Shown here: positions 27,801 to 38,629 of the stretch, piece after piece
Layout: each line of letters begins with the position of its first letter
Numbering within the stretch: position 1 is the first letter of the stretch
Position numbers and translations under genes: made by a program
DNA from: Cardiocondyla obscurior
Taxonomy: Eukaryota > Arthropoda > Insecta > Hymenoptera > Formicidae
Direction: 5' to 3'
Length of the DNA: 64,000 nucleotides
Assembly: GCF_019399895.1 (NCBI RefSeq)
Contig: NC_091865.1
Location: 3,539,001 to 3,603,000 of the forward strand
Notes under the pieces: model-generated
What the model saw: only the letters and a program-made list of their open reading frames with translations
Databases searched by the model: none
What the model was told of the DNA's origin: nothing

Positions 27801-29280
27801 CGCGCGTCTATTTTACAGCTAAAATCATCGGACGTTTTCCGCAGAAAATAATGTCCGGTATCGTGCCAAGTAAAAAGAGCAATTCGCCGTATCGCTCGTA
27901 CGTGAAACGCGCGTAACCACCACAAATACGTTACGCAATCTCTTTTTTATAGTATCCATTGACGTTTTGAAAACTACGCAAAATTCAAACGAATCGGTTG
28001 TACCCAATGCAGCGCGTGCTTTTAACGATGGCGAGTTATTGACACTTCACGTTCGTTCTATTCTGTATCTGGCTATTGTTTCAGCACGTTTACGCATAAT
28101 TCTTTTTTATAAACGGCGTTCAAACAGTAGTTTTTGGTTTTTGTAATTTTATGCTAGTCCTTTTTCGAAATCTTTAATTCATCATTGGGAAACGGCGTGA
28201 TTGAAATGTAATGCGCAGAGTCACCCTACTCCCCGCATGACGAAATCATTCGTTACAGCCATTCGGTGCGCGGCGTGTCAATCATCCATATATTATGCTA
28301 CGTAAAACAAATATTTTCGAGAGCACAGCTAGTATTTCATCGAAATCAAGAAAGATGGTCCTTCATACATTACCACATCTTTACCGTAGAGAACATGCGT
28401 CACGACCAGAGATTTATTGTCCAACTGTCATCGCGTACGAGTAAGCGATTTGGCCGAAATTCGGATTACATATCGTGACAAACGTTCGGGTTGCGCAGCA
28501 CGTCACCCTTTATGTCTGATAATATTTGTTGAAATACGCACAACGCATGGATGTTGTATGTGTATGGTTTTTTTTTTCTTTCTTTTTTTTTTTTTTTTGA
28601 CGTCAAAAGCGCGATAGGATGGCCCTGCCTCGTTTGCCAACATTGAAAAAGTGACTTCAAAATTGGCCCAACATTTTTCTTCGAACCAATCTGCGAGAAA
28701 CGTGCTCGTAGAATGCGAGCGGTAGTTCGAACTTCCGGTTGGCACACGATGGCACCGTTTCCAAAGTGTGTACCTCGCATAAAAGTCATCCTACGGTACA
28801 CGTGCAGGTGCAGGTTGATACGTACAGGCGGCAATGCGAAGTGAAGGGTTCGGGGTAGGGCGCGTAGCTGCATTAACTTGATTAAAGCGCGTATCCTTCC
28901 ATCAGCGGAGCGCCGATGGGCGCACGTGGAAATAATCCTTAAAGCTCGAGTGAGAATGGAAAAATAACGGATTTTTCTCGCACAAACTTCCTTTGTAATG
29001 GTCACTGACTAGAAATTGCGAGCGGATCTGATTGTTTTCGGGACGCAGTCGCCCGGAAGCGAAATATAATAATTTCTCGTGTTTGTTTTTGCATCTCGGT
29101 AATTACATCCAAACGTGCGGAACGCGGTAAGCTTTCTCGTGCATCTGTGATTATACGCTGAGCAGCGCGTATGTTGGATGTGGACGTCTGTGCGCTTTTA
29201 CGACAAAGCGACAGTACTCCGTTTCACCATGCGGTAAACATTGGCTGGCATCTGGACGGCATTATACAGAGAATGATACG
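24831..29280. other. Non-coding stretch, no gene seen
   Basis: A+T-rich to about 27.5 kb, then GC-richer at 27.5-29.1 kb. It includes an A run of 21 at about 26.26 kb and a T run at 28.57-28.60 kb. A 13-base string AATAATGTCCGGT occurs twice, at 27772 and 27847. The 179-codon minus-strand frame at 28466-29005 contains a poly-lysine stretch from the T run and has no recognisable domain. Confidence 0.55.
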
Positions 29281-29304
29281 TATATGTACGTATACGTACA
29301 TATA
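29281..29304. other. Perfect 24-bp palindrome
   Basis: A perfect palindrome centred on GTAC-type steps, half-site TATATGTACGTA. It is low-complexity, built of TA, GTAC and CGTA steps, and similar to the palindromes at 37.4, 37.9 and 38.3 kb. Function unknown. Confidence 0.7.
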
Positions 29305-32300
29305 TGGAACATTTTTTTTTATCACGATGAAGGTTTCACGTTTCTTGTATTTCATTAATTAATCCCTTTACTCTGGACGGAAATCTAATATAGGGTAGTA
29401 TTATTTAGCGCTTCATGACGTAAAGTTATGAATAAATAGTCTTGTGAAGAGCACATTTAATAAAATGAATTTACAACAGCTTCTTTCTGCACGTATCTTT
29501 TAATTTTAAAGCTTACGTCCTTCCATCAGCAGAATGTAATGAGTGCATAAATGGACGTAAAACAACAGAATAAAAAAAAGAAAAAAAAAAAAAATTAAAC
29601 GTTAACATAAGAGACTTTAGAATACTATTTAATTATTCTCTTAATAAAATATGTATTTTGTAATTTTTAATGGGTTAATACTTTTATAAATCACATCATA
29701 TATGAAAACGTAAAGTTAATACAAGAGAATAATTATTTAAAACATAATTTATAATTCAAAATTGCAAAAAATATGTTCATCCAAAAACGCGAAATAAAAC
29801 TACTTAATTTTAGATTTCTACCCTTACGCTGTTAAAAAAATTTGTTCGTCAAGTCCTTGTTAATTAGTTAATTAAATAAATAATTAATTTTTCCACGAGC
29901 ATGGGCAGAATAATTTGTGAATGTTCTTCAAATAAAATAAAAGTATGTATCTTTTACATATTTATAAAATATTCAAATACTTCGTTTTTGCAACTTTCTC
30001 GGCTTTTTATTATACATGTGTATACTTTCAACTCTTTTCGCGGTGGTTAGGAGCGAATATCCAAACATATGGTAACTGTACGTAATACTAATAAAGTAAA
30101 CCTTTATTTTCTGTTTCAGATAAAGGACTAGAGAAGAAGTGAACGTGCTCTCGTCATCGTATCAGTAAAGGCACCGCAGCTGATTCGCCGAATGCTTCAT
30201 TTCTAATCGCTACTTTCTCGGCTCATTATTATCGATTCGGTTTCAAATATCGGAACTTATTCGTCGTACTTATTCCCGTACGAGTTTGGCGCAAGATTCG
30301 ATCTCGATGGCACCGCATCGTGGTTTACCGATTCTCTCATCGGCCGTGAACTGCCCACAAATGCCAACAGCAGGGCTTTCGCCGCACGATGCACCACCGA
30401 AGCGTCGTTACGCCGCAACGTTCGGGAACGCCACGCAGAATCGTGTATATATTTGTGCGTATGTTGTGTACATGTACAGGTGTATTTGAACGTGGGCTTT
30501 GATGTAACAGCGTGAACAAAGAGAATGCATGATGCACTTGTCCCGCGGCTCATCCTATTTTCTCGGTCCGTTGGATCTGCGTCGTGTCGCCCGTTAAACA
30601 GGAATACCTCGCGAATGTACATTAGAATACTTGTGCTCGCGGAACGTTTGTACAAATGAGCAATCTCAGCAATCCGTTATAATTAACATCGATTAACCCC
30701 GTACTGATACCGATCGCTAATTCATTCGAAGTTTTACTCGAGTGTGTCAAGAAGTATTTTTGCGAACTGTTAATTCAACTAGCGTAACGATAAACCGACG
30801 ACTGGATCAGATCTATCCTCGGATTAAAAAAAAAAAAAGAAAAAAAAAAATTACGGTTTGTTACATTAGCATAAAATATAAATTGTAGAAACGCGAGCTC
30901 ACGCATGCGAAGGAGATATAATTGTGGAAATGCGAAAGGCTAAGGCGCAAGCGAATGGACATGCGGAAAGAGAACATGCGAAACAGAGTTTGCAATAACG
31001 GCAATAATGCATGTAAATGGTAAAGACATGCGGCTTATGGTTTAACAGCAAACGCTTCTTGCTGCAGACAAACGGAATGGGGAAGTGGAACTTAAGGTGT
31101 AACTCCTTTGTGTTCAAAAGCCTCGTAAATACTGGCGCGATTATCCCCTGACGCGATTTATAATGCAGGAAAAACGGTGCGCGATTACGTAGTCAGCTAG
31201 TCAAACCCAATTCAAAGCTTTTCGATTCTACAATCCTCTTTCTTTGTTTATTCTTCTACTTCCCCTCCGCCCGGAGTTCCCTTTTCCTTTTCTTTTCCCT
31301 CGCGTCCTTTCTAAGCACCTTTCCTGTCAACGATCAAAGAAGAAAAGTGGGACAAGGAATTTTCCTCTTTTTCGAACTTCCTCCTTTTATATCCAACGAT
31401 AGGTCGGTATCTATTTGTAGCTACAACGATGTGGGCGCGGAGATTGCATGTCGCTATTAAAGGGGTTCGGGTGAAATTGATCTATAATATCGGGGTCACT
31501 ATCACTGTAAGGGATTATAGGCAAATCTGCATAGAGATTGAGATAATTGAAATTGCAATTACACAAATTGCAATTATGCAAATCATATTGCGAATGTTGT
31601 CGCTTTAAGTTTCGGGAATCGCTAATTTTAGCAAAGCCAAATTATCCCTTTGAGAGTATACGTATTAGCATATATGTATATTTATCTGCGTGTCGCAAAA
31701 TCGCACGTCCATATAACGTCAGAGTTCATAATTTTTCTTTAAAAGCGCGGAAGACCTTTTGCTTCTTAACTTACGCGGGGCTACTATTTGTTTTAAGTAA
31801 AACTTATGAAGCCCTGCTTACTTACCGGCACGGGCTGCGTTTCACGATAAATATATTGCAAGACGTGAAAGTCCAAAATATTTTATCGCAATTCGCCGCT
31901 CGTGCTATTCGCCGTTTGTTACGCTTCCGCCACGGCCATCTTCAGCCGCTATATTTTCATCTTTGCGAAATATACGTCGCGTTAAATCCCACGATTGCGT
32001 ATTATGACACTCGCATAAACGGCAGTCTTAAAGTCACAGTCTACCAGCTGGTACTGGCCCGAAACTAATACAGCCCGCCGTTGCGCGTAGCGTCGTACGG
32101 TAAATATTCATACATCGTTTCGATCTATCACGAATTTTGCTCGGACACTCGGCTGCGAAATATTATTTGACGTTTCTCGATATAAAGCACAAACGTGCAC
32201 CAATCCAGCAAACAGTCGTCAAAAATTTAGTTTCATTTAATTTACACTTGCGTGAGTTATAAATCCTTGTTTTCAGTATAAATGAAAATGACTACTTAAT

Positions 32301-32699
32301 GTGATACTGAAAAAATAATAAATTTTTAATAATCTTGCAGTGTACTGATATTAGATTTCTAAAACGTAAAGCTACTTCAATATTTCATATTTTTCTTTGC
32401 GGAAAAACATTCAATAACAATTTATACATAAAAAGCAAAAAAAAAAAAAATATTAAATAAATAAAGCGACTTAACAGGTATTAAAATTTTTCTGCTACTT
32501 TAACATAGTCTTTTAAGCTAACACATTTCTATACATCCGAGGGTGATATAAGAGTCACAGCCGCGAGATGTGCGCAGGTGCATCGGTGGTGGAGTTTACT
32601 AGCAATCTCTCGCGGAAAAGTAAAACAACCCGTCGTTCCAGTTGTAGCCGCATAACACCTCCCTGTATCTATTCGCCGAATACTATATACGTATGATCG
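29305..32699. other. Non-coding stretch, no confident gene
   Basis: A strong plus-strand acceptor (CTGTTTCAG, ending 30119) stands before a GC-richer block to about 30.5 kb, but all three frames close within a few codons of the acceptor. A 101-codon frame opens only from about 30208. A 173-codon plus-strand frame (31547-32068) has no recognisable domain. A runs lie at about 29.57-29.59 and 30.82-30.85 kb. Confidence 0.5.
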
Positions 32700-33165
32700 T
32701 GAAGGGGATAGCGAAGGCAGACGACGCTGCGACGGGGAAGGAAGAACGCAGGAGGAAACAAAAGCGAAGAGAAAACTGTGGCCATACCGGCAGCTATACC
32801 GGCATATTTACAGAGAGAATAGAGGAGAGAAGAATACGTTTTAGTTTTGCATTTGTCGCCGAAGAGAAATAGTGCTTCGAGAGAGGAGAGTGCTTCAGTA
32901 GGTAGGTACGTGTGGATGGATAGCGACGCCGAAGGAAAAAGGGAAGTGGAGAAGGTGATCGTAGGTAGGTACGCGGTAGTAGACCGTCGACCGGCGATGG
33001 AAAAGAGGACGACAAGAGAGATACGAGACTGCTATCTAACCGCGTCAGCGGGCGTGAGTCGGGCTCGGGAGCGAAGGGGGATGCAGGTAGCAACAAGGGG
33101 TGGCGGGCAAAACGACGGGGACGAAGAACGGGAGAAAGGGGAAGCAGGATCGGGTCCCATGTGCC
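32700..33165 (+). repeat. Long purine-rich, strand-asymmetric block
   Basis: About 460 bases strongly biased to A and G on the plus strand, with GTAGGTAGGTACG occurring twice (near 32.90 and 32.96 kb). Long frames on both strands (120 and 125 codons) follow from the bias, being charged on plus and S/P/L-rich on minus. I do not treat them as genes. It could be a purine-rich untranslated or regulatory region. Confidence 0.45.
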
Positions 33166-34929
33166 TGTCACGGTTTTACAAGTCCATAAAAAGAGGAATT
33201 TCAGACTGAGTTAAATATTGCTGCCGCCCTCGCTGAATTTCAAGCACGCACACGCGTACGACTGCCGACGGTACATATATAATGGGGCGCATCCACAGAG
33301 ACGCAACCGCGCACCTTTTCACACGTGTAACGAGCACGGAATAGCGGGAAGAATCTTCCTGCGATATTTATTTAGCCGTCATGCGCGTTTGTTAAATTAT
33401 TTCCGTCTGCCCGGTCCACCCGCGAAACTCGATGCCGAAGGATTAAAAAAACGTATCTAGCGAAGATCATTTATCATTCGTACATCGTTCACGCGTTGTT
33501 GTAAATAGCGATAAATTGTAGTTTTTAAATAAATAAGTCTACGTTATGCTCGTCATTCTACAAAAGCAGGGGACAATATGATGTTTTTGTAAAAAAAAAA
33601 AAAAAAATCTTTCCTAATTCGTCCAGTTTGTATTACATATTCTGCATTTATATCAACTTTTCTATGCGTACGAGTGCACAGAGATCGTGGGAAGAAAGTA
33701 GTTATGACGGGTTTCATGGTTTATGGCTGATTCTCTAGGGATTCCAGACACAGGAAGCAAAAGAGATTATCACAAGGGACGTACGCTTAATCCCGAACTA
33801 CCACTGTACCGGACAGCCTTACCCGTAGAAGTTATTCTAGAAATACATGGAACTGTATTACACCAAGTCCCATTTCACTGAATATCCACATGTTTTATCT
33901 ACGTACACAAACGTTGAAATAATAAATTATACACGATTACGCCGAAATTATAATTGTGCACTTAAAAATCCGCGATGAAACTTATAAGAAAATATGTCGC
34001 AGCTATACTTATAAGATTTTTGCAAGAGACTATGTCTTTTAATCATTTTAAATTAGTATCCACGTATAAATATAACTGTGGATTATATACTTTTTAAAAT
34101 AATATTTTTATTTTAATATGCAGGAATATATTGCAACTTTATTAAAATTATTATTTTATATATCAAAAAAAATATACTGCAATACATCGCGAAAAACATA
34201 TCATTTTTTATGAAATTATCTGTATTCGCACACAGTTCGAATTTGTTCTGTGCAATTAAATTATCGTATTAAATTTTTCACGTAGAGATTTTCATTGACA
34301 ATGTGTATACGCTGATAAAAATCTCAAACACTGCCCGACATTAAACATTCGTTTAATATTTTATTTAATTAAACATGAGTAATTATAGTTGTTGGAATTA
34401 AAGTAAAATGATATTATTAACAATTATGTGTGCAATAAATACTTTTTTTTTTTTTTAATTGAATAATAATTTAATATTATTAAATTCTTTTTTGTTCAGA
34501 TAGATTAATTTAATTTTTGCTCTACCGTAATGAGCTTTATATAATAATTCTCAGAAAAATGCGAACTGGAACAATAAAAAAATATAAAAAAAAACCCGAT
34601 GTTACGAATACTAGGTAAATGTGGAACGATCGAACTTGTTTGATCTCTTTGCCGTTTTACGTGTATCATTTAATCAATTTTTAAACAATATTTTTGTACA
34701 ATATATTTGCTTAACACTTATTTGCATAATATATGTTGCAATCTGCTTAAAATGCATTTTACGTTGTGATAAAACAGCTTTAAAAATTCTCTTTCAGAGT
34801 AATTCTCTGCTCGGACCAATTAGTATATGAGTCCAACAAGTTGAGCAAGTATAAGATCAAAGGTAAAACGCAGGGTACTAAAAATATTTTTCATATAAAG
34901 ACGTAAATTTGAAAAGTGAGTCTACTCAC
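33166..34929 (-). other. Probable Rox8 intron 3' of the recognised exon
   Basis: A+T-rich DNA directly downstream (in minus-strand sense) of the Rox8 exon, beginning with the donor GTGAGT. I looked on the minus strand for the next exon, which should open RRM2 with a GDLSPEI-like peptide, and did not find it here or further left. Confidence 0.5.
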
Positions 34930-34987
34930 TGCTCGTGTCCTGTTTTGGTTGGTTACCCGGCGACGTCGCCCAGTTAACTTTCATCTC
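34930..34987 (-). CDS. Rox8: Internal exon of TIA-1/TIAR family RNA-binding protein (Rox8)
   Basis: On the minus strand the block reads EMKVNWATSPGNQPKQDTS plus one base. It is flanked by an acceptor (TTGTTTCAG, immediately right of 34987) and a donor (GTGAGT, immediately left of 34930). This is the end of RRM1 (KVNWA strand) and the RRM1-RRM2 linker of the TIA-1/TIAR/Rox8 family. The proteins bind U-rich RNA, regulate splicing by promoting weak 5' splice-site use, and act in stress granules and translational control. The exon is 58 nt, in phase from its first base, and leaves one base to be completed by the next exon (expected Asn or Ser before the RRM2 start). The rest of the gene, with three RRMs and a glutamine-rich tail, was not found in the window, implying very long flanking introns. 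The GAGATG start could tempt a start call at the internal ATG, but the upstream acceptor makes an internal exon far more likely. Confidence 0.9.
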
Positions 34988-36210
34988 CTGAAACAATTTA
35001 AAAAAAAGAGAGAATGCATTAGTTCCACGTGATAACGTCAGACAAATGTAAATTTTCAAAAGCTTAAAAACTATCGATACATACAGGGCGAAGGGAAAAT
35101 TTACACGTTAAATATTTCCTTTAATCACCCCAGTATACGCGTAATTTTAATTTGTTAGCGATAACAAATTGCATTAAATAAAACTGAAACTGTTAAAGTT
35201 ACCCATCTTACTTTCGCTCGTAAATAGTTGTCATAAATCCACTACTACGTTGCTATTGACTTTTAGAGCTACCGAAATTTCTTAGACAAACTTAGGAGAA
35301 TCGATCACATTACTTCTAAATCGGATCTGCAGATTCCGGCAGCGAGGAAGTGGTTTCACTTTGGAGAAGACGTCGGGTGGCGGAAATGGGACGTGTCGGG
35401 TATCGTCGAGTCCTAACAGACGCCGTAAACTGGATTCTTTATGCATCAACGTGTACCCGGCTCGTAGCGTCGCAGATATTCGATAGATAGTAAAAGTCAT
35501 TTCAGCGGAATCGATCGCGGCCCAGGATAAAAAAAAAAAAAAAAAAAAATGAAGGCGCGTAAAAGCGAAGGGACTACGAGCGAGTCGCGGAATAAGTTTC
35601 GCTGTATTGAATTTCGCAGCGTTTGCAAAACGTTTGCAAATAGCCAAGTTAATTTAGAACAGTAACTAAACTATTACACGCACGTATTGCCCGTTGTTGA
35701 TTTGATATCTTCCTTTGTCAAAATGCGCTCTAACAGAGAGCGCGCTACAAATGATAGAAGTCCATCGATTTCATCGATAACATATTATTCTCTCAGACAG
35801 TACGCTTGCAATACCGACATCCTTTATAAAATATTATTGCCGATTAATAAGCCCTCTGGGAAAATTCGCGATATAAAAACATGTGTTGAATTTATCGACG
35901 TGTTACTTCTTCAGTTCAACAAATTTTAATATCGACATAAAATTTTTTTTCTTTTTTAATTAATACCGTTTTTATTCGGCAGCAATTTTTTTTTTCCCCC
36001 CATAATTTTCAGCGACGAATCACAGATGTAAATGCTTTTTAAATCTAACTTACATCACGCGGATATTAATTATATTCATTTCCTTCGGTTAATTAAATAA
36101 ACTGCAAACGATTGATCCAATCGATCGAATACCGCGACGTATCCATCCGGTACAGATTCGCGATACATTGAATTTAATATTTCGTTAATATTTCGTATAA
36201 CATTCGATGT
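34988..36210 (-). other. Probable Rox8 intron 5' of the recognised exon
   Basis: Minus-strand upstream side of the Rox8 exon. It contains an A run of about 21 at 35.53-35.55 kb and a 121-codon minus frame (35282-35647) with a poly-phenylalanine run, judged spurious. No RRM1 exon (LYVGNLD, DPYAFVEF or similar) was seen on the minus strand. Confidence 0.5.
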
Positions 36211-36214
36211 GTAA

Positions 36215-36258
36215 TTTATAACGCGTTAAATTTCGAAGCGTGCGAGACCAAGTCACTG
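36215..36258 (+). promoter_or_regulatory. Possible core promoter of plus-strand transcript
   Basis: A TTTATAA element at 36215-36221 precedes an initiator-like TCACTG at 36253-36258, about 40 bases apart, somewhat longer than usual. It lies just before the GC-rich block that ends in a consensus donor at 36484. Weak on its own; supported mainly by what follows. Confidence 0.25.
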
Positions 36259-36483
36259 TACGTCGGAGTACTTGCCAGCACGAGAGGTGCCTGGGTGTTG
36301 GCGCGACACGTACGAGCCACGAGTATCTCCCTTTACTCTACCGACCGCCTACGCAAGGGACAATTTGTAGCGCAAGTTCTTATACGTATATTTGACGAGC
36401 AGCGACACAACCACGGCGCAAATTACCTTCTCTTCATCCTCAGTCAGCGAAGAGCACCCAAGATCACACCTCCTTCCTTCAAC
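36256..36483 (+). ncRNA. Candidate first exon of the duplicated-exon transcript
   Basis: A GC-rich block ending at a consensus donor (AAC then GTAAGT at 36484). One frame is open throughout but contains no ATG. Spliced onto block A2 (37210) that frame meets TAG at its second codon, so coding use is unlikely. The left border is only the initiator-like TCACTG. Read as an untranslated or non-coding first exon. It is antisense to Rox8. Confidence 0.3.
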
Positions 36484-36753
36484 GTAAGTTGTATCACCAT
36501 TTATAAAATAATGTTCGCTCTATCCGAGAATGTTCACTAATATATTCACTCCGGATCGTTCACACAGCCTCCGAATGGATCTATTTACGCTTATTTCAAT
36601 CAAGCTCCAAGCTAGCAGCTTGATAATTAATCTCGATGCGCCCCGACAGCGTTTCTGTCCCGGCCGCGGAATTTCCGTAACACGACCGACCGAAATATCG
36701 TTGACCAGTCCGATCGGAGCTCGCTCGAAGTCGGGTTTAATTCACGAAAACTG

Positions 36754-36950
36754 TGACGTAACCGAGTTTAAAAAATCCTGCGTATTGGTGTGTGTCACTC
36801 ATGTGTTTGTTACGTACGTTTACGCGATCGCGTTGCGCAAGATGGCCGGCTCAGGTCGACTATACGTCAGATCGACCACGCAACTAATCGATAAAAAAAT
36901 GATGGCGTCGCGTGTGACAGTCACACGTCATACGTCACACGACAACGTCA
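36754..36950. promoter_or_regulatory. Cluster of CRE-like (TGACGT/ACGTCA) sites
   Basis: TGACGTA at 36754-36760, then ACGTCA at 36925-36930, TACGTCA at 36931-36937 and ACGTCA at 36945-36950, three within 26 bases. A 17-base palindrome, CGTGTGACAGTCACACG, abuts them at 36911-36927. AAGATGGCCGG near 36.84 kb resembles a YY1/Pho-type ATGGC site. These are classic CREB/ATF half or full sites. The density suggests a promoter or enhancer for the plus-strand transcript beginning nearby. Confidence 0.4.
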
Positions 36951-37209
36951 GCCATCATGCAATTAGTAGCGTACGGGAATCGTGCACTAGTTCACGTCTT
37001 ACAATTAGCTGTATCGAGATTGTGCCGGGAAGCCATTTCGTTGTGGCAGACTAATTCACGTCGTGTCGTGTCGTACAAAACAGTCGTCGGCTACGCAAGT
37101 AACGACGCGAGCAAGTCTACACGCGCTGTGACATGAGTTGTAATTTTACGGTATTTATATTGTTCATATTTGATTTGTTATTAATTAAGCAAAACTTGTT
37201 CGATTTTAG

Positions 37210-37351
37210 ATCTAGAGGAGAGACTGGAGAGGTCTCGTTGACATTAGTAGGTGATCGTAGCGTTCTTTGCGAGTATATTGGAAAGAGAATCCGGTCCGAT
37301 ATTCGACAATCGAGAAAAAGAAACCTTCGAGACGCATCATGCAGCTTCAGA
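37210..37351 (+). ncRNA. Exon-like block A2, copy A of duplicated transcript
   Basis: A 142-nt block between an acceptor (TTCGATTTTAG) and a donor (AGA then GTAAGC). The upstream intron end, with TTAATTAAGCAAAACTTGTT before the acceptor, matches the intron end before block B3 at 44815 (TTAATCAAGCAAAACTTGT). It begins with a purine-rich CTAGAGGAGAGAC motif like the minisatellite unit in block B1. One frame is open across the whole block (47 codons) and joins in phase to A3a and A4, so a coding role cannot be excluded. An ATG at 37133 is also in frame if the acceptor is not used, giving a hydrophobic N-terminus. Its homologues in copy B do not keep a frame, which is why I favour non-coding RNA. 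Confidence 0.5.
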
Positions 37352-37423
37352 GTAAGCGTCAGTTTGTATTTTAATAAATTAAGAACGACGATATATCGCG
37401 CAGGGTAAGTTATTCATTCTTGG

Positions 37424-37449
37424 TGTACGTATGTACGTACATACGTACA
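37424..37449. other. Perfect 26-bp palindrome in repeat unit
   Basis: A perfect self-complementary string built from TGTACGTATGTAC and its mirror. It recurs in the next units as a 22-bp palindrome at 37867-37888 (one end changed) and again as 26 bp at 38281-38306. It follows the donor of each exon-like block by about 75 bases, so it could fold in the intron of a transcript or form a cruciform in DNA. Confidence 0.75.
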
Positions 37450-37720
37450 GTTATATGTACATCAGTTACATTTTTTTCTTTGCTTGCTTTTCTTGCTTTT
37501 CATTGTTGATTATGTAATACGAATAGTAGACTTAATTAATAAATATCGTGACGTCTTCAGGAATTACCAACTCGCTATAAATTGGCATGAATATTATATG
37601 TGTATAATATGTGGTTTTTTTTAATGTCTTATAGTGTGTTAAACTGCGTTAAATACGGGCGGTCCAGCTCGTGATCTGCGTATCTCACATTCGTCGTGTT
37701 CATTATTTCTTTTTTCGCAG

Positions 37721-37791
37721 GTATCGCCATGTAAGCCGCGCAGTACCCCACCTGAAGAGGAAACTTTCGAGACGCATCGTGCAGCTCTAGA
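37721..37791 (+). ncRNA. Exon-like block A3a (first tandem copy)
   Basis: 71 nt between TTTTTTCGCAG and a donor (CTAGA then GTAAGC). The 3' half is homologous to the end of A2 (GAAACTTTCGAGACGCATCG...), so A2 and A3 share an exon end. One frame is open across the block (23 codons plus two bases) and is in phase with A2 upstream and A4 downstream. Including both A3 copies would shift the frame and end it at a TAG. Alternative use of one or both copies is therefore a meaningful question if the transcript is coded. Confidence 0.5.
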
Positions 37792-38136
37792 GTAAGCGTC
37801 AGTTTTGTATTTTAATAAATTAAAATCGACGATATTTCGCGCACGGTAGGTTATTCATTCTTGGTGTACGTATGTACGTACATACGTATAGTTATATGTA
37901 CATCAGTTACAATTTTTTATTTGTTGATTATGTAATTCGAATAGTAGACTTAATTAATAAATATCGTAACGTCTTCAACAATTACCAACTCGCTATAAAT
38001 TGGCATGAATATTATATGTGTATAATATGTGGTTTTTTTATGTCTTATAGTGTGTTAAACTGCGTTAAATACGGGCGGTCCAGCTCGTGATCTGCGTATC
38101 TCACATTCGTCGTGTTCATTATTTCTTTTTTCGCAG

Positions 38137-38207
38137 GTATCGCCATGTAAGCCGCGCAGTACCCCACCTGAAGAGGAAACTTTCGAGACGCATCGTGCAG
38201 CTCTAGA
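38137..38207 (+). ncRNA. Exon-like block A3b (second tandem copy)
   Basis: Essentially identical to A3a, exactly 416 bases further on, with the same acceptor (TTTTTTCGCAG) and donor (GTAAGC). Preserved splice sites in both copies mean that either one, or both, could be spliced in. The block is 71 nt, not a multiple of three. Confidence 0.5.
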
Positions 38208-38584
38208 GTAAGCGTCAGTTTTGTATTTTAATAAATTAAAATCGACGATATTTCGCGCACGGTAGGTTATTCATTCTTGGTGTACGTATGTACGTACATA
38301 CGTACAGTTATATGTACATCAGTTACATTTTTCTCTTTGTTGGTTATGTAATACGAATAATAGACTTAATTAATAAATATTGTTTAATAATTAATAAAGA
38401 AAATTAAGTTTTAGTTATAGAGAAATTTAATATTTGTGAAATCTTGTTCAGATAATAAAACTTTGATTTTAATTGTTCAATTAAAAAACTTGTTACAGGC
38501 GCGTAAATTTTTTTTTATATCGTAGACATTATTTTGATTGATATTATTTCTCTACAATTAAAATTTTATATTTATTCGTTACAG

Positions 38585-38629
38585 GATCGACATAGCTGTA
38601 TACCTAACTCCGTTGCTGCGAATCGACCA
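38585..38629 (+). ncRNA. Exon-like block A4, homologue of B4
   Basis: Follows an acceptor (ATTCGTTACAG). The block and about 35 bases of the preceding intron (TCTCTACAATTAAAATTTTA...) align with block B4 at 45198, including AACTCNGNNGCTGCGNATCGA. The right border is uncertain: the donor equivalent to B4's GTGAGT reads GTGCGT here, so A4 may be terminal. Read as the terminal exon of a coding transcript, the frame coming from A3 runs on to a TAA at 38703-38705. Confidence 0.45.

Larger units (their letters stand above)
37321..38385 (+). repeat. Tandem repeat array, about 416 bp per unit, two full units and a part
   Basis: Corresponding points (AAACYTTCGAGACGCATC) lie at 37321, 37761 and 38177, so the spacings are 440 and 416. 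The first spacing is longer mainly because of extra T-rich sequence (CTTTGCTTGC...) near 37.48 kb. Units two and three are nearly identical over their shared length. The third stops near 38.38 kb, where the sequence diverges into A+T-rich DNA. Each full unit holds one 71-nt exon-like block with acceptor and donor, and each of the three carries the TACGTA-type palindrome. This is exon duplication by unequal exchange or replication slippage. Confidence 0.9.

Noticed and set aside
28466..29005. 179-codon minus-strand frame
   Set aside because: Contains a poly-lysine segment from a T run, overlaps other frames and shows no recognisable domain.
30120..30512. Possible coding exon after a strong CTGTTTCAG acceptor
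   Set aside because: All three frames stop within a few codons of the acceptor, and the long frame opens only about 90 bases later without an ATG.
31547..32068. 173-codon plus-strand frame
   Set aside because: Non-ATG start, mixed composition and no recognisable family. Neither splice sites nor promoter nearby.
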